Notes: generated by a model not told the origin, from the letters alone. 64,000 nt of DNA from Erythrocercus mccallii (GCA_013397435.1 VZRG01001671.1:63871-127870), one strand, 5' to 3'. Shown: positions 13,401 to 27,792, numbered from the stretch's first letter. Program-made: numbers and translations.

Positions 13401-16400
13401 TACAATTCATTTCCATTAGTTCCATGAGAGTCATGTGCAATTTTTGTATACTGGAGTAAGTAATTATTTGCCCTTTCCTTTTCATGCAGTTAGGGTTTTA
13501 TAGTGTTAATTAAAAAAAAAAAAAGGAGAAAACCAAGCAAACACCATGTCATGTGTGACCACCCTTTTACCTCGCTTCTGCCAAAAAAAGCCAGCCCTAC
13601 CTAACAAGCCAGCAAACGTTTATTCCTTATTGTTTTGTATTAGGTTTTGGCATGACTTTGGAGCTTATCAACAATAATACTAACTTGATAGTACCTTATG
13701 GTAACAATGTGTTATTTGTATTAGTTCAATTGAAAAAAAAAAAATTCCGTAAAATGAGAACAGTAGAAAAAACTAGTGCGCTGTATTCTAGTTTCAGTAG
13801 TTTTGGGGTGATTTCAAAACATAGGTTTAATACTTTTGGACTAGGGGTACAAACAGGTTGCTTTTTATCCATGAAGTATAAGACAGCATTTAACCTGCAA
13901 AACCAAAATATGATATTAGTATAATGGGAGAAAAATGACTTTTAAAATACCTTTGTAATTTTTAAATTTTTATGGTCACCTGAGTAGTAGAATAAATAAT
14001 TCCATTCTGTATTCATCTCTTTTTCAGTAAAGTGTTTTATGTACCTGTTATGTGTAGTTCATACTTTAACATACTGTCACTGAACTTGCTGGATTGTTTT
14101 ACTTTATTCATTCTGATTTTGCATGTTCAGGGAAAGAAAATATACTAGTATTCATGTAATGATGCTGAATTCTGTCCTGTTTAATTGTTAGATAAATAGA
14201 GAGGGTATTTTTCTAAAATGTGGTGTTCTGTTAAATTCTTGTATTAAGGGGCGTGCAACTAGTCTGTTCCAAGTGACAGCCTGTTTTTATTAGATGTTCC
14301 TGCAGTTTTACGGAGGAAATAAAACTCCTTTGTTTCTATAGTACCCGTTGATTTTTCTTTCAAGGCTATGTTAACAATGCTGATAGAAGCTATGCAATTA
14401 GAATCTACATTTAGCAGTAAGCAAAGAAAGAAATTTTGTAAAATAAAAAGTGTTGTGCATACAGTGTTAAAATATTTTGCAGTATTGCTGTACTTTAAGC
14501 AGTGAAACCAGGAGGACAGGGTACTTGAAAGGTCAAAAAATGAGAGAAAGAACAAATGATGCAAAAAGAAAATGACACTGAGGTCTTGGTTTAATACAAA
14601 TGTATTCCAGGTTGATGGCTGATTTCATTAGCAAATCTCATTGTTATGCAATGTCTGTTCTTCTGCAGCAAAATGAATATTGTATTCACAGAGGATCTGT
14701 GTGTGTATGTGTACTTTGATGATAGATAAAGAATGTATTTATTATTGTTCCAAACTTTTAAAACTTCTGAAATATCTTCATAGTTTCAAAATAATTTATT
14801 TTCCGTTTTCCAATTATGTGGTAGATTAATGGTTATTTTAATGGAAAATAGCAGTTTAACCCTCCTATGTGCATTTCACTGCCATGTTTATTACCTATGT
14901 GATCTTTTCTCCAAAATCTTGTTCGACCAAACAGCAGTTAATACTGAATTTATTCCTCCCCCCATATATGTAAAGAAAAATAAGAATATTGGTTTCTGTA
15001 ATACTTTTTAAAATGGATGATAGTAATGTATGCAGAACATGGAAATAAACCTCATCTTGGTGTCAAATCTCAAAAAACCTCAAATGGCTTCATTTTAAAA
15101 GATTATACTGAAAAATATTAGCAAAACTTTATGGTAAGATATATCAACTTTATTATGAAACGGTGTGTTTTGGAACAAAGGACAGTGTGTTCCTTGAGAT
15201 CCTGATATGGTTTAGTTTGTTTTCTTTCCAAGTTGCTAGTTAAAACCATTCAGTAATACTAAGACATTTTGATAATCAAAATGCCAAGAATGAAAAGGAG
15301 CATACGAGAAAGCTTTGATACAGGAAAATTAAAACGTACTGAAATTATTTAATTCAGTTATTTTTCTATGCTCTTTGACTATTTATTCCATGTATATATA
15401 CTTTGTGGGATTGAAATCTAGTGGCAAATGTTTGAAATGCTACTAAATAAGTGATCGTTTGGGATTTTTAGTAGGTCTGTGATTAGTTTTAGGTAATGAG
15501 CTTGCATAAAGAATGATTTGGGGCACTGAAGTGATGTAAAGAATAAGCTGATTTTCTGGGGTTTTGTGTGACTTACATGCACTGAAACAATTCTGTACTT
15601 ATCAGGGTTTTAGGAGAGATGTGTTTAGTATGAGTAGAATATGACACTTTCTGAGTGGTTGTTCACTGATAGCGGCTGTGTTCATTTCAAATCCAAGATA
15701 CTGTTTAAGAATCAAATTGAGAGGTGCAGTGTTTCATGCATTTTATAAACAATTCAATGAGGACCAAAAGGCCTTCAAAATAAAGCTAAATCATGAGCAA
15801 TATGACCCATAAATATGACCAGGATATGTAGGAGGTAGAGCTAAGGGAAGATTGTTGCCTCCCTTCCCCTTGGGAAAGGACACCTTTTTCCCTTGGCTTT
15901 GGTAGGTCTCTCACCAATGCAGATTCCTTACTGTCAGCTGATGGGTTTTAAAGATTGGTTGATGTAGTTGTTCTTGCTGGTGAGAAACTATTTGAAATAG
16001 GATAATCTGTCTCTTGTGATGCATCTCGTTTTCAGTTTGGAGACCAAACTTTAGACGAATCCACTGAGTACTAGTGGTACTAAAGGTAACAGTGGAACTC
16101 AAGAGTGGGCACTGTACAGCAGCATGTGTAGGGAAAAATTGGTACTGAAGCTTGTAAATGTTGTCAGGGTCTGAATTTATAGGGACGCAAGTAGGACTTG
16201 GTTTGATGCGCCATTGCATTAAGGTCTCTGAGAAGTAAATGGTGGTTGAGACTTTGGTTGCAGGCTGAATGAAGGGAATAAAGTTAGTTGTTGGGCCTAT
16301 CCTTTGTGGACACTCCCCTCCTCCTGCCAATCTTGTGTACTTTAGTTGGAGGTCACTTCTGTTAACTTGTTTGTTTTTTCTTGAATAAAAAGATGGTTAA

Positions 16401-16566
16401 GAATTGCTGTTATTCCTTAAGTAATGTATTATCCCTTTTGTCTCCTCCTTATTGGTCCGTGCAATTAGTGTCAGAGGATTCCAGCTAAAGTTGCTAGAAA
16501 CAAAAGACAGACTAATATTGCATCTGGAACTTTTATAAATAAGCATATTGATTTAATAAACTGCAG

Positions 16567-16626
16567 GAAGTTTATGCTCTCTGATGCCATCGATGCAGCC
16601 GTGATCACAGATGATGATGGATTTAG
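16567..16626 (+). other. Possible cryptic or 5'UTR exon, 60 nt
   Basis: Bounded by ACTGCAG on the left and GTATTG on the right. One frame reads KFMLSDAIDAAVITDDDGF without a stop, with balanced amino-acid use and two CpG sites unlike the surrounding AT-rich DNA. If spliced to the exon at 30541 it is out of frame with BAZ2B (phase 2 where phase 1 would be needed), so it could only be untranslated or upstream-ORF sequence. The polypyrimidine tract is weak. Confidence 0.3.
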
Positions 16627-18073
16627 GTATTGGGCCTGTATTCATAAATGTTTGCTATTTTGACCAAGTATTTCTGCTATGAAGTAACATGGTTTTTGCA
16701 TTGATTTTGAAATTGCATCAAATTATGGTGCAAAATGGAAATCTCTGGCTTTGTTAGCATTCACTGCAGGTTCCATAGGGATTACATGTTCTTCTCAAGT
16801 GTGTGTAAGCAACATTCATGGCTTAACTACTTTTATATTTATTTATCACAGGGTAAACTTAGACCTTCTAAATCAAAATGTGAGGAATAGAGCTACCTGA
16901 ATGATTGTAGGTAGTTCTAGATAGACTGAAATCTAGTAGGTAAAATTTTTAGGATTTTGTAATTTCTTTGTGACCATGGATTTAATTCCCATGGGCAGTG
17001 TTTGAAATCTCAGTGGAGGAACACTTCAGTATTTTACTCACTGTTATCATATGTATTGTTTTGTAAAGATTTTGATTTTTTTATTTACTTCGTTTACCTA
17101 GTCATACCCATAGCTAGAATTGTATTCAATACCCATATTTATAGTAGAATTTGCTATATAGAAAGTGATACTGTTAAAAAAAAGTAAATCTTTCACAAAG
17201 ACAGTAACTGTCCAGTTGGGCTCCACAGGTTGAGGCCGTGCCCATTTCATGAGGGCAGGGGCTGGTGCATAATTGAGATACAGCTGGAGTAGTTGATTGA
17301 TTATATCATATTAGGTCAGTTTTATAAATGTAATTTTTTCATGAAGCTGAGCTATTTGACCACCAGTGTTTTGGTTGATTGTAAAACCTCTGTCTGAGAA
17401 CAATTGCTGAATCTTTGTTACTCTCTTGCTGACTAACATGGAGGTGTAGTGGGTTGTAGTTCAGTATATTTAGCTTCTCTGATGGCTACAGTGGTAGAAA
17501 CCAGATCTGTGCTTTTAATGTGTCACTGACTGTTACTGGACTAAGGTCTGATTGAGCCTGGGGTTCAGAAAATAAGTATGGACCTTCTGTTTTGCTGCTT
17601 CCAGTGGCATGTTTTTGTTTCTCTCTCCTCCATTGCTCTGCCAATGCTAAACAGCTATTTCACAGTAAGTATTTTTCACATTATGAGATTATGAAATTAA
17701 TTTTTGGAATGATTATAGGTAGGGAACAACCTATAATCTCTTCTCATTGAATCATTGCTATGTATTTAGTCCATATGTGATTATTTCTTTTAGTGGAGGA
17801 AAAATTTTTGGCAGTTTCAAGAAAAGGCATTTGAATATTTTTTTCTTTTAAAATTGTGTTAATTGTTAAATTCTTACATTTTCTGCATATTGTTAGTAGA
17901 TTTCTTTAATTGTGCTTTTTTTGGAGGCTGATGCTTAAATTCACGTGAAGTGATTAGAATTCGTTTTTCTCAGTTTCGTATTTTTCCAGGATTGTTTCAG
18001 GGTATAGTTTCATAACACTTTTACACCAAAACAACTTGGGGAGCAGTTTGTTCTGGAGAGAGTGTTTGTGTGA

Positions 18074-18088
18074 GTGTGTGTGTGTGTG
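18074..18088. repeat. (GT)n microsatellite
   Basis: About seven GT units within a longer TG-rich stretch. Confidence 0.9.
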
Positions 18089-21000
18089 CATGCATGTGCA
18101 TCTACATGAAAGTAAACACATGAAAATTAGGATATTTTCCTTGGGCTTGGCATAAAGAAGAAAACAATGGAGCCTGGCACTGATGCTTACGTAACACTGT
18201 GGGAAAAATTTTCTTCACGGTTCAGCTGGTTTTATGTTTTTCTGCTGCCTTTTCCCCTCATGTAATTAAAGTACAGGTAAAGCTGCATACTTCACCTGAG
18301 CTGGTTTTGGTCCGTGAGCAGCTGTGTTACTGGTGATCCAAGTGCTCCACCTGCCTTTCAATTTGTTTACCAGGAAATCAAGATGTGTAAACTGCAGGAA
18401 GCACTGTTTGACCCTCTCTGACAGTATCTCATTACAATAATTGCTAATCTCTGAATAAGACAGCCATGTTTTGTGTGTAACACAGAGGGAGCTTGTGGTA
18501 GATTTTAGATGCTTCCTTAAATACAGCTTTGTCAATGCTTGCCTGGATTGAATTTTCGGGATAGCTTTTGACAATAGGCATCTGGCGACCTTTGGACTCA
18601 GCAAACTCGGATATGATAGCATGTGTGCTTTCTTCCTTCTTGACTGAAAAAGAAAGCAAACAACAAAAACCTCCAAGACCAAACCCTCGGCTTGTTTTGG
18701 AGTGCTGTCACTGCTCTGTAGCGACAGGATAATGGCTACTTCCTGATTAAACCCCTCTCCACAGTAAGCTGTTTGTGTTCTTTATCTGTTCTCCTGTAAT
18801 GCCAAGTGTTCAGTGCTTTTCCTCTGTGTTTCCTTCCCGTACCTTCCCCCCCTGCACTGGCCGCCCCGGCCTTCCCTGGGTTAATAGTTTGAAATGTTTA
18901 TAGATTGAAGAAGAATAGGAAAAGAATATATAGAGTAGCATGGGTTTTTTTTAAATTCTAAAACGGTAGTGATGAGCAAAACACCTGATTTTCATGAGAT
19001 TAAAAAGCCCCAAACCATTGAAGTTTTATTTAGGTTTTAGCCAACTAGTATTACCTTTATGAAAAATTTTGGTGAATACTCGCTGGACAAATGCAGTGAT
19101 ACAGAATGCGTGTGTATCATGCAAATTCCGAATTATTGGTATTTTCATAATATTTTTATCATGTCCAGAACTGTTTCCTGTTGAACAAACCTAGTCTTTC
19201 AGATAAAACAGGTTTTTTGTCAGCTTTTCTTACATGGTCGTGTGAGTGCTGTTTCTATCTAGAGTTGATGTGTTGTTTTTACTTCAAGTAATTTCTCGGC
19301 TCTTGCTGCTGAGGACCAGGTGAGTGTGAGCTATCATTCAGTGCACAGGTGTGGTCTTAGGTTTCTCAAGAGTATCAGTCTAGCAGATGTCATATTGTAA
19401 AACAATGGTTACCGAGCTTTTTTGGTCTTAGCTTGTTACATGGGTCTACAATAATTGTATCTTTCTCAAGGTTGATCTTGTTTTGCACTAGTGTAAATGG
19501 CATAGCATTTGCAGTAGTGCTGTACATACTACGATTAATGTTTCTGGCCTTCTACAGTATACAATACGAGTTCGTGTTCTTGGTTATTTTGTGGAAGCTT
19601 AGAAAAGTGGTAAATTAAATTTTGCAGTTCTGATATAAATTAATAATAAAATAATATTGTGTTCTTGGTACCAAAAGACTTTTGTTTTCCTTTTGTAAGC
19701 TAGAGTATGAAAAACCTTGTAGTTAAATTCCTAACCAAAATCCTTATTGCTTTTCAGAAGTCCGCTTTTAATATTATTGTATTTTACATGGAAATAAAAT
19801 TATGTACCATTTCGTTTCAAGGACATATTCACTGTGTTGACAGAAACTGGAATCAAAAATGAAACATGGAGAAAAAGTATGATTCAGTTAACAGAAAGAG
19901 ATTTTTTTTATAATAGATGGTTAAAAAATAGATATTGAATCAAACAGCTATTATTAAAAAATTTGTGAAGTAAACAGCATATATGAGATACCTGTTTTGT
20001 TCACTCTGTGAGAAAAATAAGCGGGTGAGGAACAGTGTTCCTCCAGCCTGAGCTAGACAGAGGTTTTTGGACATTCTTGACCTATTAGTTCACATGAGTT
20101 GTTACCTATAGAGAAAAGGGTGTGGACAACAGAGTGGCTAGAGCATGTAGATGCAGGTCTATTTTAAGGAGAACAAGTCAGGAAGAATGCCATGAGGAAG
20201 AAAGGAAGAGGGATTCAACGTATATTACTTTTTTAAAGGGTTCTCCTCTCGCAAGAGTGGTGAAGTATCGCAGTTCACCACGCTAGAAGGACCACAGGAC
20301 ACTTGGGACTTTGCTGTCAGAGCAGGGGCCAAGAAGAGGCCTCGCCTTGTTTATTACATTCTATTATATACCTGCAGGAAACGTGACCATGGATTGGAGA
20401 ATGGGGTTACCACCTCTGAATCACATAGGTCAGACAAACCATCACTCAGCATTCTCCTCCTACCAAGAAGAATGCAAAACAATGGTAATATTTACAAAAA
20501 CATCCCTCATGTTTTCATGAACATGGTGTAGGAAAGTGAAGTCCTGCACTTTAATATTAGAGCTTAGAAAAGTCATGGTGACAGTGAAGACCTGGTATAT
20601 GGAAGCCATGATTTGAACTGCTTTTTCCCCAAAATACTTGTGCTATATTCTGAGATTGCTGAGGAATGAGTGCCATTCTCTGCAACTAAGACCTTTTCAT
20701 CTTGAGAACACTGACTGGAAGATAAAGGTTTCAGAGGATAGCCATAGGTTTCATGCGCATGCTGCCTCTCTTACATGCCCTTTAATACTGGTATTTAGTT
20801 TGGAAGCCCGGTGACCTGGAGTACTATCCTACACTAATGTGTCTTACAAAAGAAAATTGTCTTGATTTTTTTTTAAACAAAATACTGATTTGCTGCTGTT
20901 AATACGTAAACTTTATATAATATGATACTCCAGTTAAGTTACAGTAGTGCCTAATATTGACTCTGTCTATGAGATGTCTTAGAGTGTAGGGACCAGCAAA

Positions 21001-23151
21001 ACATATGTATTTTCTTCCAGCAGACTTCCTTGCTGTCCAGCTGTCTTCTTGCACCCGTGCTCCGTTTTCCCCAATATCTGGGTGTTTTGAAAATGTTTCC
21101 CTTGCTCTTTGCAATCTTTTTGCATATTCTACCACTGGAGAGACTCTTAAAGACTCTTGGTGCCTCACAGCTGACCGTGTTGGCTCAAGCTTCAGCTTAA
21201 TTTACAGAGCCTGATTCCTGCAGAACTGGTAGAACAGCCCTGATGGGAGCTGAAGGAGCTGCTTTGCCCAGGCTGCCAGCGGGAAGTGTGGGAGGCAGCA
21301 GTGGCCAAGGGATACAGCTGCTTTTGCTGTGCAGGGAAGGGAAGAGCCATAAGTCCCCATGGGGCTCTTGGATTGAGTGATGGGTGGCAGGAGTTGGGGC
21401 TGCTTAGGCTTCCTGCCGCACACCCCGCAAGACAGCCTGGCTTTATATGTCAGTTATGACCATTATTGCCTGCTTGCCTTTGCAGAGTGCCTTTAAATTT
21501 TGAAAGAATAGTTTATTGCAATGTGTATCACTGTTAATCTTTAAAGGGTTTTCAAGCTTTGCAAGAAAACAACACCTGGTACACAAAAAGTGGACTCCTG
21601 TGTTTTAACCAGTGTTCTTGATTCATGTAGGAAAATGTAATGTTTAGCATGTGGCTTTGTTAGAGCTTGAAATCTAGATACAGTACTTTTGTTTTGAGGG
21701 TGGAAGTATGGATTGCTTATTATCTTCTTTCTTTACAGTTTGTGGAAATAAAAATGTGATCTGGTGGGTTTTTTTGTGCCTAAGCACTTATTTCAAGTTT
21801 GTAAATAACATCAAGATTTGCGTCTGCTTGGTTTGTAAAAGTAGTGTTGTGAATGGAGTCAGACAGAACAGTCTTCTGACACAGTAATACCTGTTGTGGC
21901 TTCTGTTGAGGCTTAGTTTTATTTCTTTATATCTTAAGACCCCCATTATTTTCCTTTCTAGTTATTCTGTTTACATAAACTTTAGTGGACTCCGTTGTTC
22001 TTTTGTGGGGGTTTTGTTTTGCTTAAATGTCTCAGTTTTTTAAAAAATCATGGTACCTTTCAAATGAATGAATAACCTAAGAAAGGTATTTTGGAAAAGG
22101 GGTGGATGTTACTGATGAAGCTGACTCAAAACAGTGGCTGTTATGACACGTAACGCTTCCTTCAAGAACTGGTTCTGGGTGTCCAAAGAGCCATGACAGT
22201 GCAAATGCATGAAAATGTGGGAACCATTTGCCTGTGTCTCAGCCTATTAGTGGGAACTATTACATTCCTGCTAGATGACACTGCAAGGTGCTTTTAGGAG
22301 TTCAAAACTGAGTAATTAGATTCCTCAGTGATAAGTTTTTTAGTTAGGGTGCCAAAACTCAGTCAGTGATGTGAGAGGCTGATTGATTTTTTTCGCTCTC
22401 GCATGGGCTAAAACTAGTTTTTGCTGACATTGGAGAACCTAATGTACAATTTAGATGTTTAGCTTTTTCTCTTTTTGTTTTAAACGTAGAATGACGTTAA
22501 TGTTAGAGTAATCAGACTGAAATTTGGTGCTATTCTAAAACAAAATCAGGACCCATTGCAAAGCCTGAGGCTTGTACAGGAACACATTGAAAAGATTTGT
22601 TTTTCCTGAATGCTTTTCTGGAACTCTGACATGGTACCCAAGATTAATTTCTCATCAGAGTATGCTGGTGGTTATAGTTCTTAGCAATATTTGAAGGTCC
22701 AGAATAATAACTTACGTTATTAGGATGAAAAACTCAAAAACATTCTCCACACAAACAAACCCCCCCAAAAAATCTCTAGACCATTTGTTAGGAAGGACTT
22801 TGACTACTATACTTACCCCTTCTTACTTATTAAGAGTATATGTGGTCTTTAAGTTCAGGACTGCAGGGTAAAAGAACCCTTCCTTCAGCATCTTTTTTCT
22901 TACAGGGCAATGCCCATGGACTAGTTCTGAGCTTGTTATTTTGACACACATGGTGTTTGTACACCCAAATAGATATTGGATTTGTAGTTATTTCTTCCCC
23001 AAATTACTTTTCCTTTAGATTATATTTTTAAGGATTATCTGAAGTTTTCTCTGTGCAGTCATTTCTTTGTGTCTTTTTTCCCCAGCATGAAGCAAAATAA
23101 TACCAAGTGGGCAAAACACATTGTAATGACTCTTTTTGCTAGTTCTTGTAC

Positions 23152-23173
23152 ATATATATATATATATATATAT
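23152..23173. repeat. (AT)11 microsatellite
   Basis: Eleven uninterrupted AT units. Confidence 0.95.
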
Positions 23174-26100
23174 CTATATTAGAGCAGATACTTTAGGCTT
23201 CCCAAAGTTAGCTGTTGGTTTAATGCCTTCTTTTATTATTTGGCAAAGTTTGGCAAGATGCAGATACAGAAGTACTAAAAAGCATGTTTGGCACAAGCAC
23301 TGTTGAATTTTAACAATTCTTAGGCAAGTCTGTGGCAGCTTTTGCCATCAGAGGTTCAGCAGGACACTCCCTCTCTGTAGGTGTTTTCTCCAGCTCTGCT
23401 GGTGCCTGAAATTGGAGCTAAGCCTCCATCTTGAGTTTCAGATCAAGTCTGGCTTTTGAGCCATGGGAAGAGGTGTATGATAATGATTGGTACAGATTGG
23501 ATAGATTAGATTTCTTGCCCAGCATTATGCAGCTTTCAGAAATATATTCTGAGGTTTGTCTGGAAGTGAGGCTTATGGAGGATTGTAGTTTAACCTGACC
23601 TGTGCGCCCCTCCTGCCTCCATGGAATTTAAAGTGATTTATAGTGCCCTCTGTCATTTGTAGCTGTTCTTTCTTTACCATAATAATGAAATGTGTGGATA
23701 CAGAAAGATTCAAAGTGATGCTTATTTCTAATGGAAAGCAACACAGTTACTTGTAAAATAGGAGAAAATGAGTTTTTGAGTTGCACCTTATTTTCCATGT
23801 ATTGTTTAATGATGAGTTTATCCTGTTGGATAGAGTCAAAATAGATGCATTGTTTAAAATGTCATTTTATCCTAAGACTATTTAAAATGGCCACTACATA
23901 TTAATAAAGAGTAGAATGGCAATGGATTCCCTTCTCTGTTTCTGTTATTGCCAGGCCAGTCATGACTTGGTTATACTGAACTTGAAAGTTCTTTGATCTG
24001 CTTTGAAGTGGCTTTTAGTAAGTCACTTAGGTGGGTAAAGACTGTTAAAACAAATATTTACGGAATTGTGACATCTGTGTGATTTTATGAATGTTTTCAC
24101 TGCTGTGGATTCTGCAGTAAACAATGAGTTGTTGTATTGCTGATTGAATATGGGTGATGTGAGTCAGGGGAAGGCTATAAAGTCCATTTAGAACGTAATG
24201 CAGGGACGTACAGTGCCACACACAGTACAACCGGCAGTAATGTATTAAGTGTGTTGGTGCATAAAAGTGTCTTTGTATGAGATCTTTAAAAGACAAGCCA
24301 ATCTTGCTGATGATTCACAAAAAAGGGTTTTATTGTGGTGGTTGGTTTAGTAAAAGTTTAGTTGTGTTGGCTTTTTTTCCTAGAGAATTTTACATAAAAT
24401 ACTTGGAGTAAATTATTGAAAGTGACATAATTACAGTGACATTCTGCGAAATTTGCAATGTGTAGCAGTTAACTTGGCTTTTATTGTTTGTACAATATTT
24501 GAGACAGTGGATCCCATTAATTATATTGGCACTTTTATTTGAGTTTAAAAATCTCAATGTGTAAAACATTATAGCAGTAGTAGACTGTGTGTTGGAAGGT
24601 CTGTGACCAGGGCTTGTCTCTAGAGCAGGGGGCATCACTGGGAGCCTTGAGTGTCCACAGTCTGTAAGGAACTGCTCCCATTCCTGTGGGTGCCTCACTT
24701 CATTCTCACCTGAGGTTTGGTCAGCGTGCTTGCTCGTTTTGTGGGGTTTTTTTGTCACACCACTGGTTTTAAACCCTCCCTGGTTCTGTGGCCCTTGTGG
24801 AAGGTATGGAATGCAGAGGTGCTGCTTGGCCTGCTGAGTCACCCCTGAGCTAGCACCCGTAGCTAGCTCTGTTTACCTTCGGAGCATGACCTTTTTAGAC
24901 GCTGCATTTTGCATTTGTGATGTGCTGGACTGTGTGTTCTGAGAGACTGATATGCTTCATCAGCTGCAAGATTTCTGCCATCAGAGCATTCACTGACACA
25001 TGAACTAGTGGCAGACTGGCAATATTATTATGATACAACTAAATATCTTGCTGTAAGTCAAGAGAACACAATATTGTGGGACTTCTACAGTTGGCGGTCA
25101 TAAAGTTGTTACAAATTTCACTTGGTCATTGAGAAAGCATATTTTTACCCAATTTATTTTTGTGTTAGAAGTAATACCTGAAATAATGAAGCAGTAATGG
25201 GAGTGTAGGAGTTAAACTGGAATTGGGAGATGAGTTAGCTTAGTGTTTAGATGTCTTCAAAACACACTTCATAGTATTCACACATTCCAGTTACACTGAT
25301 AGGATACTGTATCCATGATGCTATCCCATGAATGGAATTACTTGTTTATACCTGTTGAAGGAAAGGGGGTTTTCTTCTGCCTTAGGGTACATTTCTGTGA
25401 AGATTTTGAGCATAGAATAGGTAGGTGATTGACTGTAAAGAAATTTCAACTTGATATGTTTAAAAATCATTTGATTGATGTTTGCTTTAGTAAACCTTTT
25501 TTTTAGTGTTTCTGTTTTTATTAAACATTAGTGATTTTTTTCCCAAAAAGACAACATTTTTCTTTGGTAAAGCTTCACATACTTCCCTTCCTTTGTTCCT
25601 TTTTACTGGGAGATTACTTTCTGTTTTCATTGGGTTCAATTGCATTAGTGATTATTATTCACCATGGAAAATTCTGGGAAAATAGCTGGAGTTTTTGGCA
25701 AAGTGTTGAGAGGAGCTGACATAAATCACTACACCTGGAAAATTTTAAGTACTTTTTTCCTAGTTTTACTTAATGATTTTTCTCTTTTACAAATATGAGA
25801 GAATAAAAACAGTCATGAAAATTCGTAACTCTTGACTGACAAAATAGCTCCAATGGAACAAATGCCTCAGTCCCTCCTTATACTTGAGGTTAAAAAGAAT
25901 ATGAATCTGCTGTAACTGGTATGAACTTCTTAGTCACAGAACACATTAGGTCTACAATGTAATTATTGCTGATCCTGTCTAATGACTGTTTTGGGGATTA
26001 TCTCTTTTGGTGTTAGCCATCTGCTGTGGTTAGAGTAATTAAACATAATTAAGGGTTTGAAATCAAAAGTATGTATGTCTCTAGGAGAAGAATGTAAATT

Positions 26101-26473
26101 TCTTCCATTCAAAATAATTCAGAAATACCAATATTCCAGTTCTCTATTAAAGACATTAAACAAGCAGCTAAATTAAAGTTTGAAAAATCACCCTTTCAAA
26201 AACACTTCCCAAACCCCTGCAAACTGCAATAAAAGGAACAGGGTGGGGTGGGAAAGAGAGGGGAGCCTTAAAAGGGCAGCTTATTGCTGTTCTCCCAGTT
26301 CTTATTTGATCAAACAGATGCCTTATATTGGCTAAAAACTTGCAAGTATAGATGTATTTACTTTTCTGTATTAAAAAAGTATTGATTTGCCAAGGATGTC
26401 TTCTTATTTATGATTCAAACATGGATTGCTTGTAGGTGGTTTTTAACTATACTTATTTATAAAACACTTTAGA

Positions 26474-27792
26474 TGCTCACATCTGAGGAACTCCAGGCCT
26501 GTCAGCCTGACCTCAGTGCCCAGGAAGGTTATGGAACAGGTCATCTGGGGTGCGGTCACGCAGCACATGCAGGATGACCAGGGGAGCAGGTCCAAGCCCG
26601 CGGGGGTTTAGGAAACGCAGGTTGTGTCTGATCAACTTGATCTCCTTTCATGACCAGGTGACCTGCCTAGTGAATTAGGGGAAGGCTGTGGATGTGTCTG
26701 CCTGGACTTGAGCAAAGCCTTTGATACTGTCTCCCACAACATTCTCCTGGAGAAACAGGCAGCCCATGGCTTGGACAGGTGCACTCTTTGCTGGGTTAAG
26801 AACTGGCTGTATGGCCAGGCCCAGAGGGTGGTGGTGAATGGAATTACTTCCAGCTGGGGTTGGTCACCAGTGGTTTCCCCAGGGCTCAGCACTGGGGCCA
26901 GTCCTGTTCAATACCTTTATCAGTGATTGGGATGAGAGGATTGAGGGCACCCTCAGTAAATTTGCGGATGATGCCAAGTTGGGTGGGATTGTTGATCTGC
27001 TTGCGGGTAGGAAGTTTAGGAAGACTGTGCAGAGGGATCTGGACAGGCTGGATTGATGGGCCAAAGGCAGCTAACTGAAGTCCAGTAAGCTGAAGTGCTA
27101 GGTCCTGCATTTGGATCACAACAGTCCCCTGCAGTGCTCCAGAGTGGTTGGGAAGCTGGAAAAAGCTCTGGGGATGCTGGTGAAAGTGGCTGTACATGAG
27201 CCCAGGTGGTCAAGACAGCCAAGAGCACCTGGATTGTATCAGCGCCAGCAGGACCAGGGTAAAGACATCTAGTTGGCACTGCTGAGGCAACTTGGGTGCT
27301 GTGCCCAGTTCTGGATCTGTCATGAAAAGGAACACACTGAGGGGCTGAAGCAAGTCCAGAGACTGAAACAGCTGGAGAAGGGGCTGAGGCACCAGGAGCA
27401 GCTGAGGAAGGGCTCAGCCTGGAGAAAAGGAGGCTCCTGGGAACCTTCTCCCTCTCTACAACTGCCTGACAGGAGGGTGGAACTGCCAGGTGGGGGTAAG
27501 GCTCTGCTCCCAGGGGACAGGGACAGGACAAGAGGGAACAGCCTCAGGCTGTTTCTGGGGCAGGTTGGGTTGGACATCAGAGGAATTTCTTCATGGAAAG
27601 GGTGGTCAGGCCCTGGAAGGGGCATCCCAAAGGGGTGATGGAGTCCCCATCCCTGGAGCTGTTCCACGCACCACTGGTCATGGCGCTCAGTGCTCTGGGC
27701 TGAATGACAAGGTGAGGATTGGGCACAGGTTGGACTCGATGATCTTGAATGTTTTTTCCACCCATTTAGGTTGGATTCTATGATTCTGTGGT
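26474..27792 (+). mobile_element. CR1 LINE with decayed reverse transcriptase
   Basis: About 1.3 kb, sense. It starts inside ORF2 (frame fragments RPVSLTSVPRKVMEQV) and carries reverse-transcriptase motif A (LDLSKAFDTVSHNIL, from about 26704), a motif-B-like PQGSALGPVLFNTFISD (from about 26875) and the catalytic FADDAKLGG (about 26955-26985). These lie in two different frames separated by a frameshift, with stops before and after, so the element is dead. The 3' UTR ends in the CR1 terminal repeats GATTCTATGATTCTGTG near 27776-27790. The 5' end is truncated, as is usual for CR1. Confidence 0.95.

Noticed and set aside
24390..24842. 150-codon minus-strand open frame, the longest after the coding exons of BAZ2B
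   Set aside because: No recognisable domain, low-complexity second half, no splice or promoter context; length compatible with chance in 64 kb.
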